35,457 bases of DNA from Clostridiales bacterium (GTDB taxonomy: Bacteria; Bacillota; Clostridia; Peptostreptococcales; Anaerovoracaceae): assembly GCA_009911365.1 (NCBI GenBank), contig QXXF01000030.1, forward strand, positions 1 to 35,457, given 5' to 3'. Below the pieces are notes generated by a model that was given only the letters and a program-made list of their open reading frames with translations, was not told the origin of the DNA and did no database searches. Below are positions 1 through 6,682 of this stretch, one piece after another (within the stretch, counting starts at the first letter, position 1; every line of letters starts with the position of its first letter). Both the position numbers and the translations under genes were made by a program.

Positions 1-1
1 C

Positions 2-70
2 GTGGAGAAGACGCCGCTTTCCGGAAACGACTTCGACCAACTCCACAAGGCCATGAACAAACCGAAATAA
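2..70 (+). CDS. C-terminal fragment of an unidentified gene cut by the window edge
   Basis: Twenty-two codons are open from the window start and end in TAA at 68-70, followed after 27 bases by a strong terminator-like hairpin. The residues are hydrophilic, with a lysine-proline-lysine end. No family can be recognised from so little sequence. The frame choice rests only on the stop codon being placed just upstream of the terminator. Confidence 0.3.
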   Translation: MEKTPLSGNDFDQLHKAMNKPK

Positions 71-97
71 GGGGAAAAGACATAGAACGCAAGAAGG

Positions 98-144
98 AAG
101 AGCCGGAGCCGATCAGCCGCACTGAGGGGCCGCCGGCTCTTTTC
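98..144. terminator. Rho-independent terminator between convergent genes
   Basis: AAGAGCCGG at 98-106 pairs with CCGGCTCTT at 133-141, followed by a T run. It lies between the leftmost plus-strand fragment and the 3' end of the minus-strand popT-like gene. The loop is long (26 bases). It mainly serves the plus-strand transcript, because the minus side has only a short T run. Confidence 0.65.
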
Positions 145-153
145 AGTGCAAAA

Positions 154-963
154 CTATTTCCTGCTGGATAGGAAGTACGCCAGCAGCCCAAAGGCCGCGA
201 GCCCGCCTAGGGAAAGATATCCTTCCAGAGAAGGGACGAACCCAGGGTAAATAGCAAATATAGAACCAGCCACTAATCCTAAAATAATGAAGTACAGCGC
301 CTGTGGATGAAACCTCAGCATTTTTTTAATGACTTTCACACCTATGAAAAGGCCAGCGAGAACGCCAATGCCAATGGGAATCATTAAAAGGAAATTCAGA
401 TCTGCGACAGCCTCCATCACCACTGCGTAGACTCCGAAGAGCAACATCATCAAGGAACCGCTGATGCCTGGCAGAATCATGGCGATGGTGCTGATCCCCA
501 CTGCGGCAAAGAGCCATAGGCAGAGAGTAACGCTAATGCCACCAAAATCTGTTAAAGATTTATTCGAAATTTCTCCCTGATTTAAATAACTGATAAAAAT
601 CATGAAGGCAAAAGCGATCACGCCTAAAATCACATTGCGGGATTTTGTCTTTTGGTCTCTAGCCTTTTTGTAAATCGCGGGGATGCTTCCCAGCACCAGT
701 CCGATGAAACAGAAATTTAGCAGCATGGCATGAGAATTCAATAATGAGACGATCACATTGCTCAGAGCGAAAACGCCAGACACTGCGCCTAAGGCGAGAG
801 GAATCAGAAATTGTAAATGCTGTTTCATGTTTTTCAGGCTCACTGCGTACAAGATCTTGTCGTAGATATTGAGAATAACGGCCATGGTGCCACCGCTGAC
901 TCCAGGAATCGCGTTGGCGATCCCTACAAGGGCACCATAAATAAAGTTTTTTACATATTCCAT
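154..963 (-). CDS. DUF368 family polyprenyl-phosphate transporter (PopT-like)
   Basis: This is a polytopic membrane protein of about 269 residues with roughly eight hydrophobic segments. It has the two pseudo-repeated signature turns of DUF368, IPGVSGGT near residue 20 and LPGISGS near residue 165. Characterised members (PopT) return undecaprenyl phosphate across the cytoplasmic membrane for reuse in wall polymer synthesis; that role is inferred here from family membership. I start it at the ATG at 963-961 because AGGATGG sits about five bases upstream on the minus strand; the ATG three codons earlier overlaps that ribosome binding site. It is a monocistronic-looking host gene, convergent with the fragment at the window start and divergent from the aminotransferase. 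Confidence 0.88.
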   Translation of the reverse strand: MEYVKNFIYGALVGIANAIPGVSGGTMAVILNIYDKILYAVSLKNMKQHLQFLIPLALGAVSGVFALSNVIVSLLNSHAMLLNFCFIGLVLGSIPAIYKKARDQKTKSRNVILGVIAFAFMIFISYLNQGEISNKSLTDFGGISVTLCLWLFAAVGISTIAMILPGISGSLMMLLFGVYAVVMEAVADLNFLLMIPIGIGVLAGLFIGVKVIKKMLRFHPQALYFIILGLVAGSIFAIYPGFVPSLEGYLSLGGLAAFGLLAYFLSSRK

Positions 964-1008
964 AGATACCATCCTGATTTGTAAGTTTTGAACTGTGAAT
1001 TGATTTCT

Positions 1009-1038
1009 ATTTTACATGGAAAAAGAAGACTTGTCTAT
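1009..1038 (-). promoter_or_regulatory. Possible sigma-A promoter for the popT-like gene
   Basis: On the minus strand TAGACA (1038-1033) and TAAAAT (1014-1009) are separated by 18 bases and lie about 45 bases upstream of the start codon. The match is moderate and the region is AT-rich, so chance matches are easy. Confidence 0.35.
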
Positions 1039-1251
1039 AAGGAGAAAAAGTATTAAGGAAAAAGCAAGAATCTCACTTAATAGTCTTAAAAATAAGAAAA
1101 AAATATCATAATTGAGATAAAAATGGAGCCAAATCTATAAATTTATCTGATGAATGAGAAAATCTCTTAAATTTTTATAACCAGCAAAACCCTTGGAATG
1201 GTGGGATTTGTCAGAATATTGCCATAGTGCGTTCGGTTTTATTGGAAGCAG

Positions 1252-1268
1252 TTGGCACGGGTCTTGTA
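1252..1268 (+). promoter_or_regulatory. Sigma-54 (-24/-12) promoter upstream of the aminotransferase
   Basis: TTGGCACG at 1252-1259 and TTGTA at 1264-1268 place GG (1254-1255) and GT (1266-1267) exactly ten bases apart. This fits the sigma-54 consensus with one change, T for C in the -12 GC. The predicted start is near 1279, giving a leader of about 70 bases before the ATG at 1351. Activation would need an enhancer-binding protein. The AT-rich gap 973-1250 has imperfect inverted repeats (for example AGATAAA and TTTATCT around 1115-1150), but I cannot assign an activator site. Sigma-54 control is common for amino-acid and polyamine catabolism. Confidence 0.75.
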
Positions 1269-1350
1269 TATATATTTAGGCAAGACGTTATACTTCTGCT
1301 GTCACCTTATTATAGGCAGCATTGAAAACAAGAAAAGGGAGGTCAATAAT

Positions 1351-2739
1351 ATGACTGAAAGAAATGAAAAATTGGCGTTAGAAGAAGCGAAAAGAGTCGT
1401 TGGTTACATCGAATCCGAAACTTTATCCGCTGCAGATAAAAAAGCGATTCACGATGATTCTATCGTAAACTTTAATGAAAACGTAAACCCTGGTTGGTTA
1501 GAATACAGAAAATCTGTATCTACTGACTCAGCGTTTGTTGAATGGGAAGATGACAACGAAGTATTCAGAGATCTGGATGGAACAGAATTTATCGACTGCC
1601 TGGGTGGATTCGGTATCTTTGCTTGCGGACACGGAAATCCTGAAATCAGAAAGACAGTACAGGCTCAGCTGAACAGATATTCCCTGCACTCTCAGGAATT
1701 GGTAGACCCGCTGAGAGGATATCTTGCTAAGATTCTGGCAATGATCACTCCTGGTGATCTGCAGTACTCCTTCTTCTGCAACGGTGGCGCAGAAGCGATC
1801 GAAATGGCTCTGAAGCTGGCTAGACTGGCTACAGGCGGAAGATGGTACATATCCACAGTTGGTGCGTTCCACGGAAAATCCATGGGTGCTATCTCCATGG
1901 GAGGCAAAGGCGCTTACAGAGAAGACTACGTTCCAATGATCCAGCAGGTACAGCACGTTGAATACGGTAATGCTGATGCTACTGAAGCAGCAGTTAAGAA
2001 CCTGCAGGCTGTAGGCGAAAAGGTTGCGGCAATCATCGTTGAACCAATCCAGGGTGAAGGCGGAGTTATCATCCCACCAGATGGATACCTGAAGAGATTA
2101 AGAGAAATCGCTGACAACTATGGCGTAGCTCTGATCTTCGACGAAATCCAGACAGGGCTGGGACGTACTGGTACTATGTGGAGAGCTGACTATGAAGGCG
2201 TTACTCCTGATATCATGACATTTGGTAAGGCTTCCTCCGGCGGTCTAGTTCCGATCACTGGTATCATTGCGAGACCTTGGACTTATGAAAAGTCCGGCGT
2301 TGGCACAGGAACAGAAGGAAAAATGTTTGACAATCCATGGATCCTGGGATCCCCGACATTCGGCGGTAACCCACTGGCTTGCTCTGCGTTCATTTCCACA
2401 ATCAGATACATGCTGGAAAACGATATTCCAGGACAGTCCAAAGCAAAGGGTGACTACTATCTGGAAGGACTGAAGAAGTTACAGGAAAAATATCCAACTG
2501 TCCTGACAGCTTTCAGAGGTGCTGGAATGCTAATCTGTATGGAATTCCCAGAAGCAGAAGTTGGTTACGAAGTAACGAAGAACCTGTTTGCTAGAAAGGT
2601 TATGACTGCTGGTACATTAGTAAATGCTAAGACAGTAAGAATCGAACCGCCTATCACTCAGTCTTATGAAACGATCGACAAAGTTCTGGCTGCTCTGGAC
2701 GAATCTCTGGCTGTTGTTAAAGATGAGTTCAAACTGTAA
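1351..2739 (+). CDS. patA: Class III PLP aminotransferase, putrescine aminotransferase type
   Basis: This 462-residue fold-type I, class III aminotransferase is predicted to transfer the terminal amino group of putrescine (or a related diamine) to 2-oxoglutarate, feeding polyamine carbon and nitrogen into catabolism. The N-terminal extension and overall length match the putrescine aminotransferase group. Visible signatures are SFFCNGGAEAIE for cofactor phosphate binding, DEIQTGLGRTG in the middle with the cofactor-ring aspartate, and the Schiff-base lysine in TFGKASSGG. The open frame extends upstream to 1252, but that part overlaps the sigma-54 promoter; GGGAGG at 1337-1342 places the start at 1351. 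Ornithine or 4-aminobutyrate as substrate cannot be excluded. Single-gene unit with its own terminator. Confidence 0.88.
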   Translation: MTERNEKLALEEAKRVVGYIESETLSAADKKAIHDDSIVNFNENVNPGWLEYRKSVSTDSAFVEWEDDNEVFRDLDGTEFIDCLGGFGIFACGHGNPEIRKTVQAQLNRYSLHSQELVDPLRGYLAKILAMITPGDLQYSFFCNGGAEAIEMALKLARLATGGRWYISTVGAFHGKSMGAISMGGKGAYREDYVPMIQQVQHVEYGNADATEAAVKNLQAVGEKVAAIIVEPIQGEGGVIIPPDGYLKRLREIADNYGVALIFDEIQTGLGRTGTMWRADYEGVTPDIMTFGKASSGGLVPITGIIARPWTYEKSGVGTGTEGKMFDNPWILGSPTFGGNPLACSAFISTIRYMLENDIPGQSKAKGDYYLEGLKKLQEKYPTVLTAFRGAGMLICMEFPEAEVGYEVTKNLFARKVMTAGTLVNAKTVRIEPPITQSYETIDKVLAALDESLAVVKDEFKL

Positions 2740-2767
2740 GAACGTAATTTCATCATATTACCTTCGG

Positions 2768-2800
2768 GGGACCTGCAACGTGAGTTGCGGGTCCCTTTTC
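2768..2800 (+). terminator. Rho-independent terminator of the aminotransferase gene
   Basis: GGGACCTGCAAC (2768-2779) pairs with GTTGCGGGTCCC (2784-2795), including one G-T pair, with a four-base loop and a TTTTC tail. It marks the end of the host transcription unit just before the prophage. Confidence 0.92.
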
Positions 2801-2869
2801 GTGTGTGCGGCTTAAAAATGGCTGTTTTTCAACGGATACAGCTTCATGATTCCGTTTCTATTTTTGAAA

Positions 2870-2891
2870 TTAACACTATTTTAACACTATT
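2870..2891. repeat. Perfect 11-bp tandem repeat at the integrase 3' end, candidate left attachment region
   Basis: TTAACACTATT occurs twice head to tail (2870-2880 and 2881-2891) and overlaps the integrase stop codon. Tyrosine integrases often have core or arm sites beside their gene, and this is where the phage/host boundary should lie. The second attachment copy is outside the window, so the exact core is unknown. The interval 2801-2869 shows no gene. Confidence 0.45.
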
Positions 2892-4026
2892 GTTGAAAAG
2901 ACAAGAGCGTTTCGACCGCGCTTCTCTTGCGTTCTGCGTCAATGTTAATGTAATATTTGGCGGTGGTTTCAATGCTGGAATGGCCCATTAGATGAGAAAC
3001 CTCTTCTATGGGAACCCGTGCCCGGCTTAGGTTCGTTCCGAACGTGTGCCTAAAGGCGTGGAATTTGTGTTGTGGCAACCCTTCTCGTTCGCAAAGACGG
3101 TCAAGCGCTTTTTTGACGTTCCTGCGGCGGTACCAAGTTCCGACTGAAGTAGTGAAGAGGTGTTCTGTTCGATATCCTTTGGCCATCATTTCACGTCGCT
3201 GCCATGCCTGATGCGCTTCAATCTCATTTAACACCACGGCTGACAAAGGAATCACCCGGCGGCTGGAGCCTGTCTTAAGCTGAGTCAGATGAGGCTTGTA
3301 TGAGCCGTCGTCTGTTTTCGCTTCCGATAGCTGCTTTGTTATATGGAGCAGATCCTCATTGATATCGCCATAGGTGAGCGCGAGCAGCTCTCCGATTCGA
3401 CATCCAGTGTTTACGGCCATGACGACTAACAGTTTCAGGCGGTGTCCATCGAGCGATGAGAGCAGTTTTTTCAAATCGTCATCTTCCCATACCTCTATGC
3501 TGGAAACATCGGTCTCAGGCTCGATTTTCGGTGTCCTGGGCAAGGTCAAGCCTCCTGTTATGTCCTTGCAAATCCCTTGTAGCTCCGCGTGTCGGTAAAA
3601 TTTGCGCAGCATGTAGTGAAGATTGCGGGCCATGGAAACCTTGTCGTCAGGCAAATGGTTATAAAATTCCTGCAAGTCCATGGCCGATACGTCATCAGGC
3701 GCACGGCCGGCGATTTCCGATGATCTAAAAAGTTTTTCATAAGCGGTGACGTATTGGTCCTTTGTGGAATCGGCCAATTCGGAAGGTTTGAACACGGTAT
3801 TTATGTACTGGTCAATCAGCTGTCCAAGGCACCGATCGGAAACAGCGCCGGCCTTTTTCCGTTCCATGAACTCCTGGTATTTCTCTTCGGCTTCTTTCTT
3901 GCAGCTGCCATAGAAAGACCTGCGGTCATCCACCCAGATGCCCAGTTTGTTCACCTTCATGCCGACTTTGCGGTAAATCCTGTAGTACTCCTTTCCATTG
4001 ATCGTGCAATTCGTCTTTTTTGCCAT
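2887..4026 (-). CDS. int: Phage tyrosine-recombinase integrase
   Basis: This 379-residue integrase catalyses site-specific insertion and excision of the prophage. The N-terminal 60 residues form the Arm-DNA-binding type domain, residues about 65-165 the SAM-like core-binding domain, and the rest the catalytic domain. Catalytic residues are visible: Arg in TGCRIGE (about 210), His323 and Arg326 in HAFRHTFG, His349 in LMGHSS, and Tyr358 nine residues later. AAAGGA precedes the ATG on the minus strand at good spacing. It points out of the phage toward host DNA, as expected at the left prophage end. No truncation is seen. Confidence 0.96.
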   Translation of the reverse strand: MAKKTNCTINGKEYYRIYRKVGMKVNKLGIWVDDRRSFYGSCKKEAEEKYQEFMERKKAGAVSDRCLGQLIDQYINTVFKPSELADSTKDQYVTAYEKLFRSSEIAGRAPDDVSAMDLQEFYNHLPDDKVSMARNLHYMLRKFYRHAELQGICKDITGGLTLPRTPKIEPETDVSSIEVWEDDDLKKLLSSLDGHRLKLLVVMAVNTGCRIGELLALTYGDINEDLLHITKQLSEAKTDDGSYKPHLTQLKTGSSRRVIPLSAVVLNEIEAHQAWQRREMMAKGYRTEHLFTTSVGTWYRRRNVKKALDRLCEREGLPQHKFHAFRHTFGTNLSRARVPIEEVSHLMGHSSIETTAKYYINIDAERKRSAVETLLSFQQ

Positions 4027-4027
4027 G

Positions 4028-4132
4028 TTGTATCATTCCTTTCTGCGTTCGGGTATAAAAACACCCTCAAAACTTTGACTTTTCAGGGCCGCAATGATAC
4101 AATGTTAACTGCTACGTGGACATCGTATCATT
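4028..4132. repeat. Three copies of a GTATCATT element around the integrase promoter region
   Basis: TTGTATCATT lies at 4028-4037 just before the integrase start. Its complement AATGATACAA is at 4093-4102, and GTATCATT recurs at 4125-4132. The last two form an inverted repeat with a 24-base spacer. The placement fits integrase or excisionase arm sites, or an operator controlling int. No other gene is visible in 4027-4181. Confidence 0.5.
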
Positions 4133-4147
4133 ACGTTGTTCGGGATC

Positions 4148-4175
4148 GGCCCTCATCGGTTTGGTGAGGGCCTTT
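4148..4175 (+). terminator. Terminator-like hairpin between int and the DUF2442 gene
   Basis: GGCCCTCA (4148-4155) pairs with TGAGGGCC (4165-4172), followed by TTTCT. The T tail faces the plus strand, so it would stop rightward transcripts from the integrase region. On the minus strand the hairpin lies between the DUF2442 and int genes, but a T tail is absent. Confidence 0.6.
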
Positions 4176-4181
4176 CTATAG

Positions 4182-4427
4182 TTATGACTCAAGTGGACGG
4201 CTGCTAAAGTAGATTTCATCAGGACATAAATCTTGACCGTGAGGCCATTCCACCGTATAGCCATTCGCGAACACGGAGCTAAAATAAGCTTTGTCCGCTA
4301 ATTCTTGGTACCATTGCCCTTTTATGAAGGGCTTTACGTCAAACACCTTTGTTTCTCCTGAATCAAATTCTATGACGATTTCATAATTTTCGATTGAATG
4401 AACATGCGTTGCGGTAGGCCTTAACAC
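4182..4427 (-). CDS. DUF2442 family small protein
   Basis: The 81-residue product has the DUF2442 pattern: beta-rich N-terminus ending in FDSGETKVFDVKPFI, then a short helix, then FSSVFANGYTVEWPHGQDLCPDEIYF. The start is GTG at 4427-4425 with GGGAGGTG about eight bases upstream. DUF2442 proteins are often paired with DUF4160 proteins in toxin-antitoxin-like operons; no DUF4160 partner is present here. Biochemical function is not established. It sits in the minus-strand lysogeny arm and could be expressed in the lysogen. Confidence 0.8.
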   Translation of the reverse strand: MLRPTATHVHSIENYEIVIEFDSGETKVFDVKPFIKGQWYQELADKAYFSSVFANGYTVEWPHGQDLCPDEIYFSSRPLES

Positions 4428-4454
4428 AATGAAACACCTCCCTTTCTATTTCGC

Positions 4455-4484
4455 TTGACAAAAGCTATTAAAAGTTATTATAAT
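4455..4484 (+). promoter_or_regulatory. Consensus sigma-A promoter for a small antisense RNA
   Basis: Perfect TTGACA (4455-4460) and perfect TATAAT (4479-4484) are separated by 18 bases. No open frame with a ribosome binding site follows; instead a hairpin and a terminator come within 110 bases, indicating a constitutive small RNA. Transcription should begin at about 4490. Confidence 0.85.
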
Positions 4485-4490
4485 GTACTT

Positions 4491-4592
4491 AACAAGACAG
4501 CCGGTAGGTGAATGCAGCTCACCCGCTCCGGCGAAAGTAATAAACTAAAAAATAGTCGTCTACTCGGTCAAAGCAGGACGGCTATTTTTTAT
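4491..4592 (+). ncRNA. Small RNA, putative antisense antitoxin of a type I pair
   Basis: The predicted RNA of about 100 nucleotides has a 5' hairpin (GCCGG 4500-4504 with CCGGC 4528-4532, and inner GGTGA with TCACC) and ends in a terminator hairpin. Its last 45 nucleotides are exactly complementary to the 3' end of the minus-strand toxin message at 4582-4665. This resembles the RatA/TxpA arrangement, where a 3'-overlapping antisense RNA controls a small membrane toxin. Boundaries are inferred from promoter and terminator. Confidence 0.72.
4547..4590. terminator. Bidirectional terminator shared by toxin message and antisense RNA
   Basis: AAAAAATAGTCGTC (4547-4560) pairs with GACGGCTATTTTTT (4577-4590), with one G-T pair and a 16-base loop. 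Six T residues follow the GC stem in both orientations. The toxin stop codon lies inside the stem, so both transcripts end here and overlap. Confidence 0.85.
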
Positions 4593-4665
4593 GGGCATAT
4601 AGAACCAGCGTAGCAACTGCGCAAAGCATGATGACAAACTGGAACAAATCCGTATATGTAACCAT
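4582..4665 (-). CDS. Putative holin-like toxin, 27-residue membrane peptide (type I toxin)
   Basis: The 27-residue peptide starts MVTYTDLFQF, has one hydrophobic segment from about residue 7 to 23 (LFQFVIMLCAVATLVLY) and ends in His-Lys-Lys. This is the layout of the small holin-like toxins common in Bacillota genomes and prophages. GAGGGGGTGG lies eight bases upstream of the ATG. A convergent RNA overlaps its 3' end through the shared terminator. Such peptides damage the membrane when their antisense RNA is lost; that role is inferred from family and arrangement. The gene is easily missed because of its length. An untested alternative is a harmless membrane peptide. Confidence 0.75.
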   Translation of the reverse strand: MVTYTDLFQFVIMLCAVATLVLYAHKK

Positions 4666-4784
4666 AAGCGCCACCCCCTCTCAAGTAAACACTCGGAGCA
4701 GGCAGCAGCACGTCCTCCCGGCTGCCTTGTTAAGCATATTCAGTTGTGACGGGGCCAAATTTGGACGTACGTTTTTCGTACGCC

Positions 4785-5077
4785 TCAACATGCGAATCCT
4801 TCTGGTGTCCGTTGAACCATGGCAATGTGTTTAGCCATATCCAGAGACAGGGTATGGTTTTCCGCGGGTCTGCCACCTTGGGGTTTTACTCTTTTTTCAG
4901 TAAAACTTGAAAAATCAACATTTTCACGGAATCCCAAAGCGATCATGTCTGGAATCCAATCATTATATCGGCTTCCAATTTTTAATCTCTCATGCAGTTC
5001 TCTCCCAATTACCAGCTTCTTCCCTTCATCGGTGATATATAAAGGTATCGTTCTGAACGATAGCTGCCGAACGAAAC
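4785..5077 (-). pseudogene. Truncated AntA-type antirepressor remnant
   Basis: Reading the minus strand, an open stretch ending in TGA at 4787-4785 encodes an AntA/AntB-like segment: IPLYITDEGKKLVIGRELHE, then a YNDWIPDMI motif, then LSLDMAKHIAMVQRTPEG. It closely parallels residues 10-100 of the antirepressor at 10179-10946. There is no start codon after the upstream in-frame stop, and the KilAC-like second half is missing, so both ends are lost. It may be left over from recombination between phages. The rest of 4666-5119 holds only the toxin leader and a palindrome (CGTACG at 4766-4771 and 4777-4782). Confidence 0.7.
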
Positions 5078-5119
5078 GTTACCTACCTTTTAGCTCCCAG
5101 TGATGGGGCTTTTGTCTTG

Positions 5120-6619
5120 TTAGCTGGCGTTTTTTCTTAACATCACGGTTTCACGGTATTGTTCCGCTGGCGGTATTTTAATAAACTCCACAGTTTTGTC
5201 ATAATTCTTTTTCACTACGTTTTCGATTTCCTCTAAAGTAACATGGAAAAACTCTTTGCGATTGTTCATCATATTCACTTTTTTGTCCTCGAACGCTTTG
5301 TGAAGTGCGTTTTCCAAAGCGGGCGCGTCATCCGAGAATATCATAGCGTGCACATCAAAACGGAAAGGGACAGACGCATCGCCCAACTCATCGACTCGAT
5401 CTTGCGGTTCCAGGCGGCGAGTCATGCCTATTTTAAATATGTTTTCGCCAAACGAACCTATATTGGAGATAACATAAACATACCCTGCTCGTTGATTGGA
5501 TTCTCTATAATCGATGCTTTTTATCTCATCGTCGATTTTAGCTAAATGCTGTTCTATTTCAGCCTTTTTCTGTAGAAGGGCCTCTTGCTCTTCACCATCG
5601 GCGATATCGATCTGTTTCAATAGCAGGGAAAGCGCGTTCTGATAATGAGATTGTTCCTTGTTGATCGCTTTGCGAGCGTCTTCTATTTCTTTTTTTAATT
5701 TTTGTTCTTCACGTTCTTGTTCTCTGATACGCCGCATTTCCTCTTTTTCTTCCTGCTTCTTTTGTTCATACTCGTAAGATAAATAGAGTTCCTCCAGTTT
5801 TAAATCAATATAGGACTGCCGGATAGATATTTTGTTCCGTGTGTTAAGTTTGTCGATCTTTGCTGCCGCTTTTTGAATTTTTTCTTCTATACGCTCAATG
5901 TTATTGAACTTCACTTTGTGGATGGCAGTGTCACACTCACCATTAAAGGCAAGCAGGACCATCTTCATGTTGTCATTGTTCATGGCGCGTCCCTTAGAGG
6001 CGCTTCCATCAAGCGTCCAACCATCGTAGTAATTAAGGGCTGTTTTATTTGAGATGAGCTGTTTTTGTCGGGTGCGGACCTGTTTGATCTTTTCTTTGTA
6101 TTCCTCGCTGTCCATGCAGTTATATTTTGGTTCATAAAAGCCAAAACTCTGATAAAGTATTTCATCATCTAATTCGATGACTTCTACCCGCTTAGCTGCG
6201 ATTTCATTGGAAAGTCTAAGGATTTCCGCTTTTTTCCGGCTTTCCTCATCTTTCAACCTGATAAGCTCGTTTTCCATGGACGTTACCTGTGCGGCCACGT
6301 CTGCCAACAGCCTTTTCTTTTCTTCTTCCCTGTTCTGCGTTAAATTTGCGATTTCTTTTTCAAGGGCGACTTTTTGTCTGGCGTAGTCCTGTTTTTCTTT
6401 ATCGATCTGATCATGTACTTGCTCCAGGGAAGTCCAATCTAATTTCTGTTTCAGTTCTTCGATCTGTTTTTTCTCGGATTCAAAAGCCAGAAATGCTTTG
6501 TGGTTGCTCCTGATCTGTAGCACAAGAAGCACGATCCCTATAATTCCTGGAATGATAAAGAACCAGAAGGCGCATAAAATTACGATAAGCCAGGTTTGTA
6601 AATACCATTTCTGTTTCAT
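5120..6619 (-). CDS. Membrane-anchored DUF4041 / T5orf172 (GIY-YIG-like) protein
   Basis: This 499-residue protein opens with one or two hydrophobic segments (about residues 8-36), followed by a charged coiled coil (40-140), a DUF4041-type central region (about 140-260) with NYYDGWTLDGSA, a second coiled coil (260-370), and a C-terminal T5orf172/MUG113 domain (about 385-470). The last shows YVYVISN and FKIGMTRR, the GIY-YIG-like core, then a conserved glutamate and an NNRKEFF stretch. Proteins of this type are common in lysogeny modules next to repressor genes; their function is unknown, with nuclease activity suggested by fold. AGGAGAAAATC precedes the ATG. The location suggests expression in the lysogen, possibly as an exclusion or defence factor, which is inference. 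Confidence 0.8.
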   Translation of the reverse strand: MKQKWYLQTWLIVILCAFWFFIIPGIIGIVLLVLQIRSNHKAFLAFESEKKQIEELKQKLDWTSLEQVHDQIDKEKQDYARQKVALEKEIANLTQNREEEKKRLLADVAAQVTSMENELIRLKDEESRKKAEILRLSNEIAAKRVEVIELDDEILYQSFGFYEPKYNCMDSEEYKEKIKQVRTRQKQLISNKTALNYYDGWTLDGSASKGRAMNNDNMKMVLLAFNGECDTAIHKVKFNNIERIEEKIQKAAAKIDKLNTRNKISIRQSYIDLKLEELYLSYEYEQKKQEEKEEMRRIREQEREEQKLKKEIEDARKAINKEQSHYQNALSLLLKQIDIADGEEQEALLQKKAEIEQHLAKIDDEIKSIDYRESNQRAGYVYVISNIGSFGENIFKIGMTRRLEPQDRVDELGDASVPFRFDVHAMIFSDDAPALENALHKAFEDKKVNMMNNRKEFFHVTLEEIENVVKKNYDKTVEFIKIPPAEQYRETVMLRKNAS

Positions 6620-6682
6620 GATTTTCTCCTAACACGTATGGCTGATATAATTGCTTTTTCTAATCTCTATGCCCCTGAATAA

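Larger units (their letters stand above)
4488..4734. repeat. Inverted 21-bp repeat marking the 5' ends of the two convergent RNAs
   Basis: The 21 bases at 4488-4508 (starting CTTAACAAGACAG) recur on the opposite strand at 4734-4714 (starting CTTAACAAGGCAG) with 19 of 21 identical. Each copy lies where the antisense RNA or the toxin message should begin. GGCAGC and GCTGCC in the toxin leader (4726-4721 and 4706-4701 on the minus strand) can form a hairpin. No clear -35 was found for the toxin transcript. Confidence 0.55.

Noticed and set aside
1252-1350. Extended N-terminus of the aminotransferase frame
   Set aside because: The extra 33 codons overlap the sigma-54 promoter and lack a ribosome binding site; GGGAGG supports the ATG at 1351.
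2801-2886. tRNA-derived attachment site
   Set aside because: No tRNA-like sequence is seen near the integrase; the region follows a protein gene terminator.
3754-4167. Plus-strand 137-residue frame opposite the integrase start
   Set aside because: It is antisense to the integrase gene with no ribosome binding site and no protein-like pattern; the integrase on the other strand has all catalytic residues.
4819-5103. Plus-strand 94-residue frame in the lysogeny arm
   Set aside because: The opposite strand encodes the recognisable AntA-like remnant, so this frame is its shadow.
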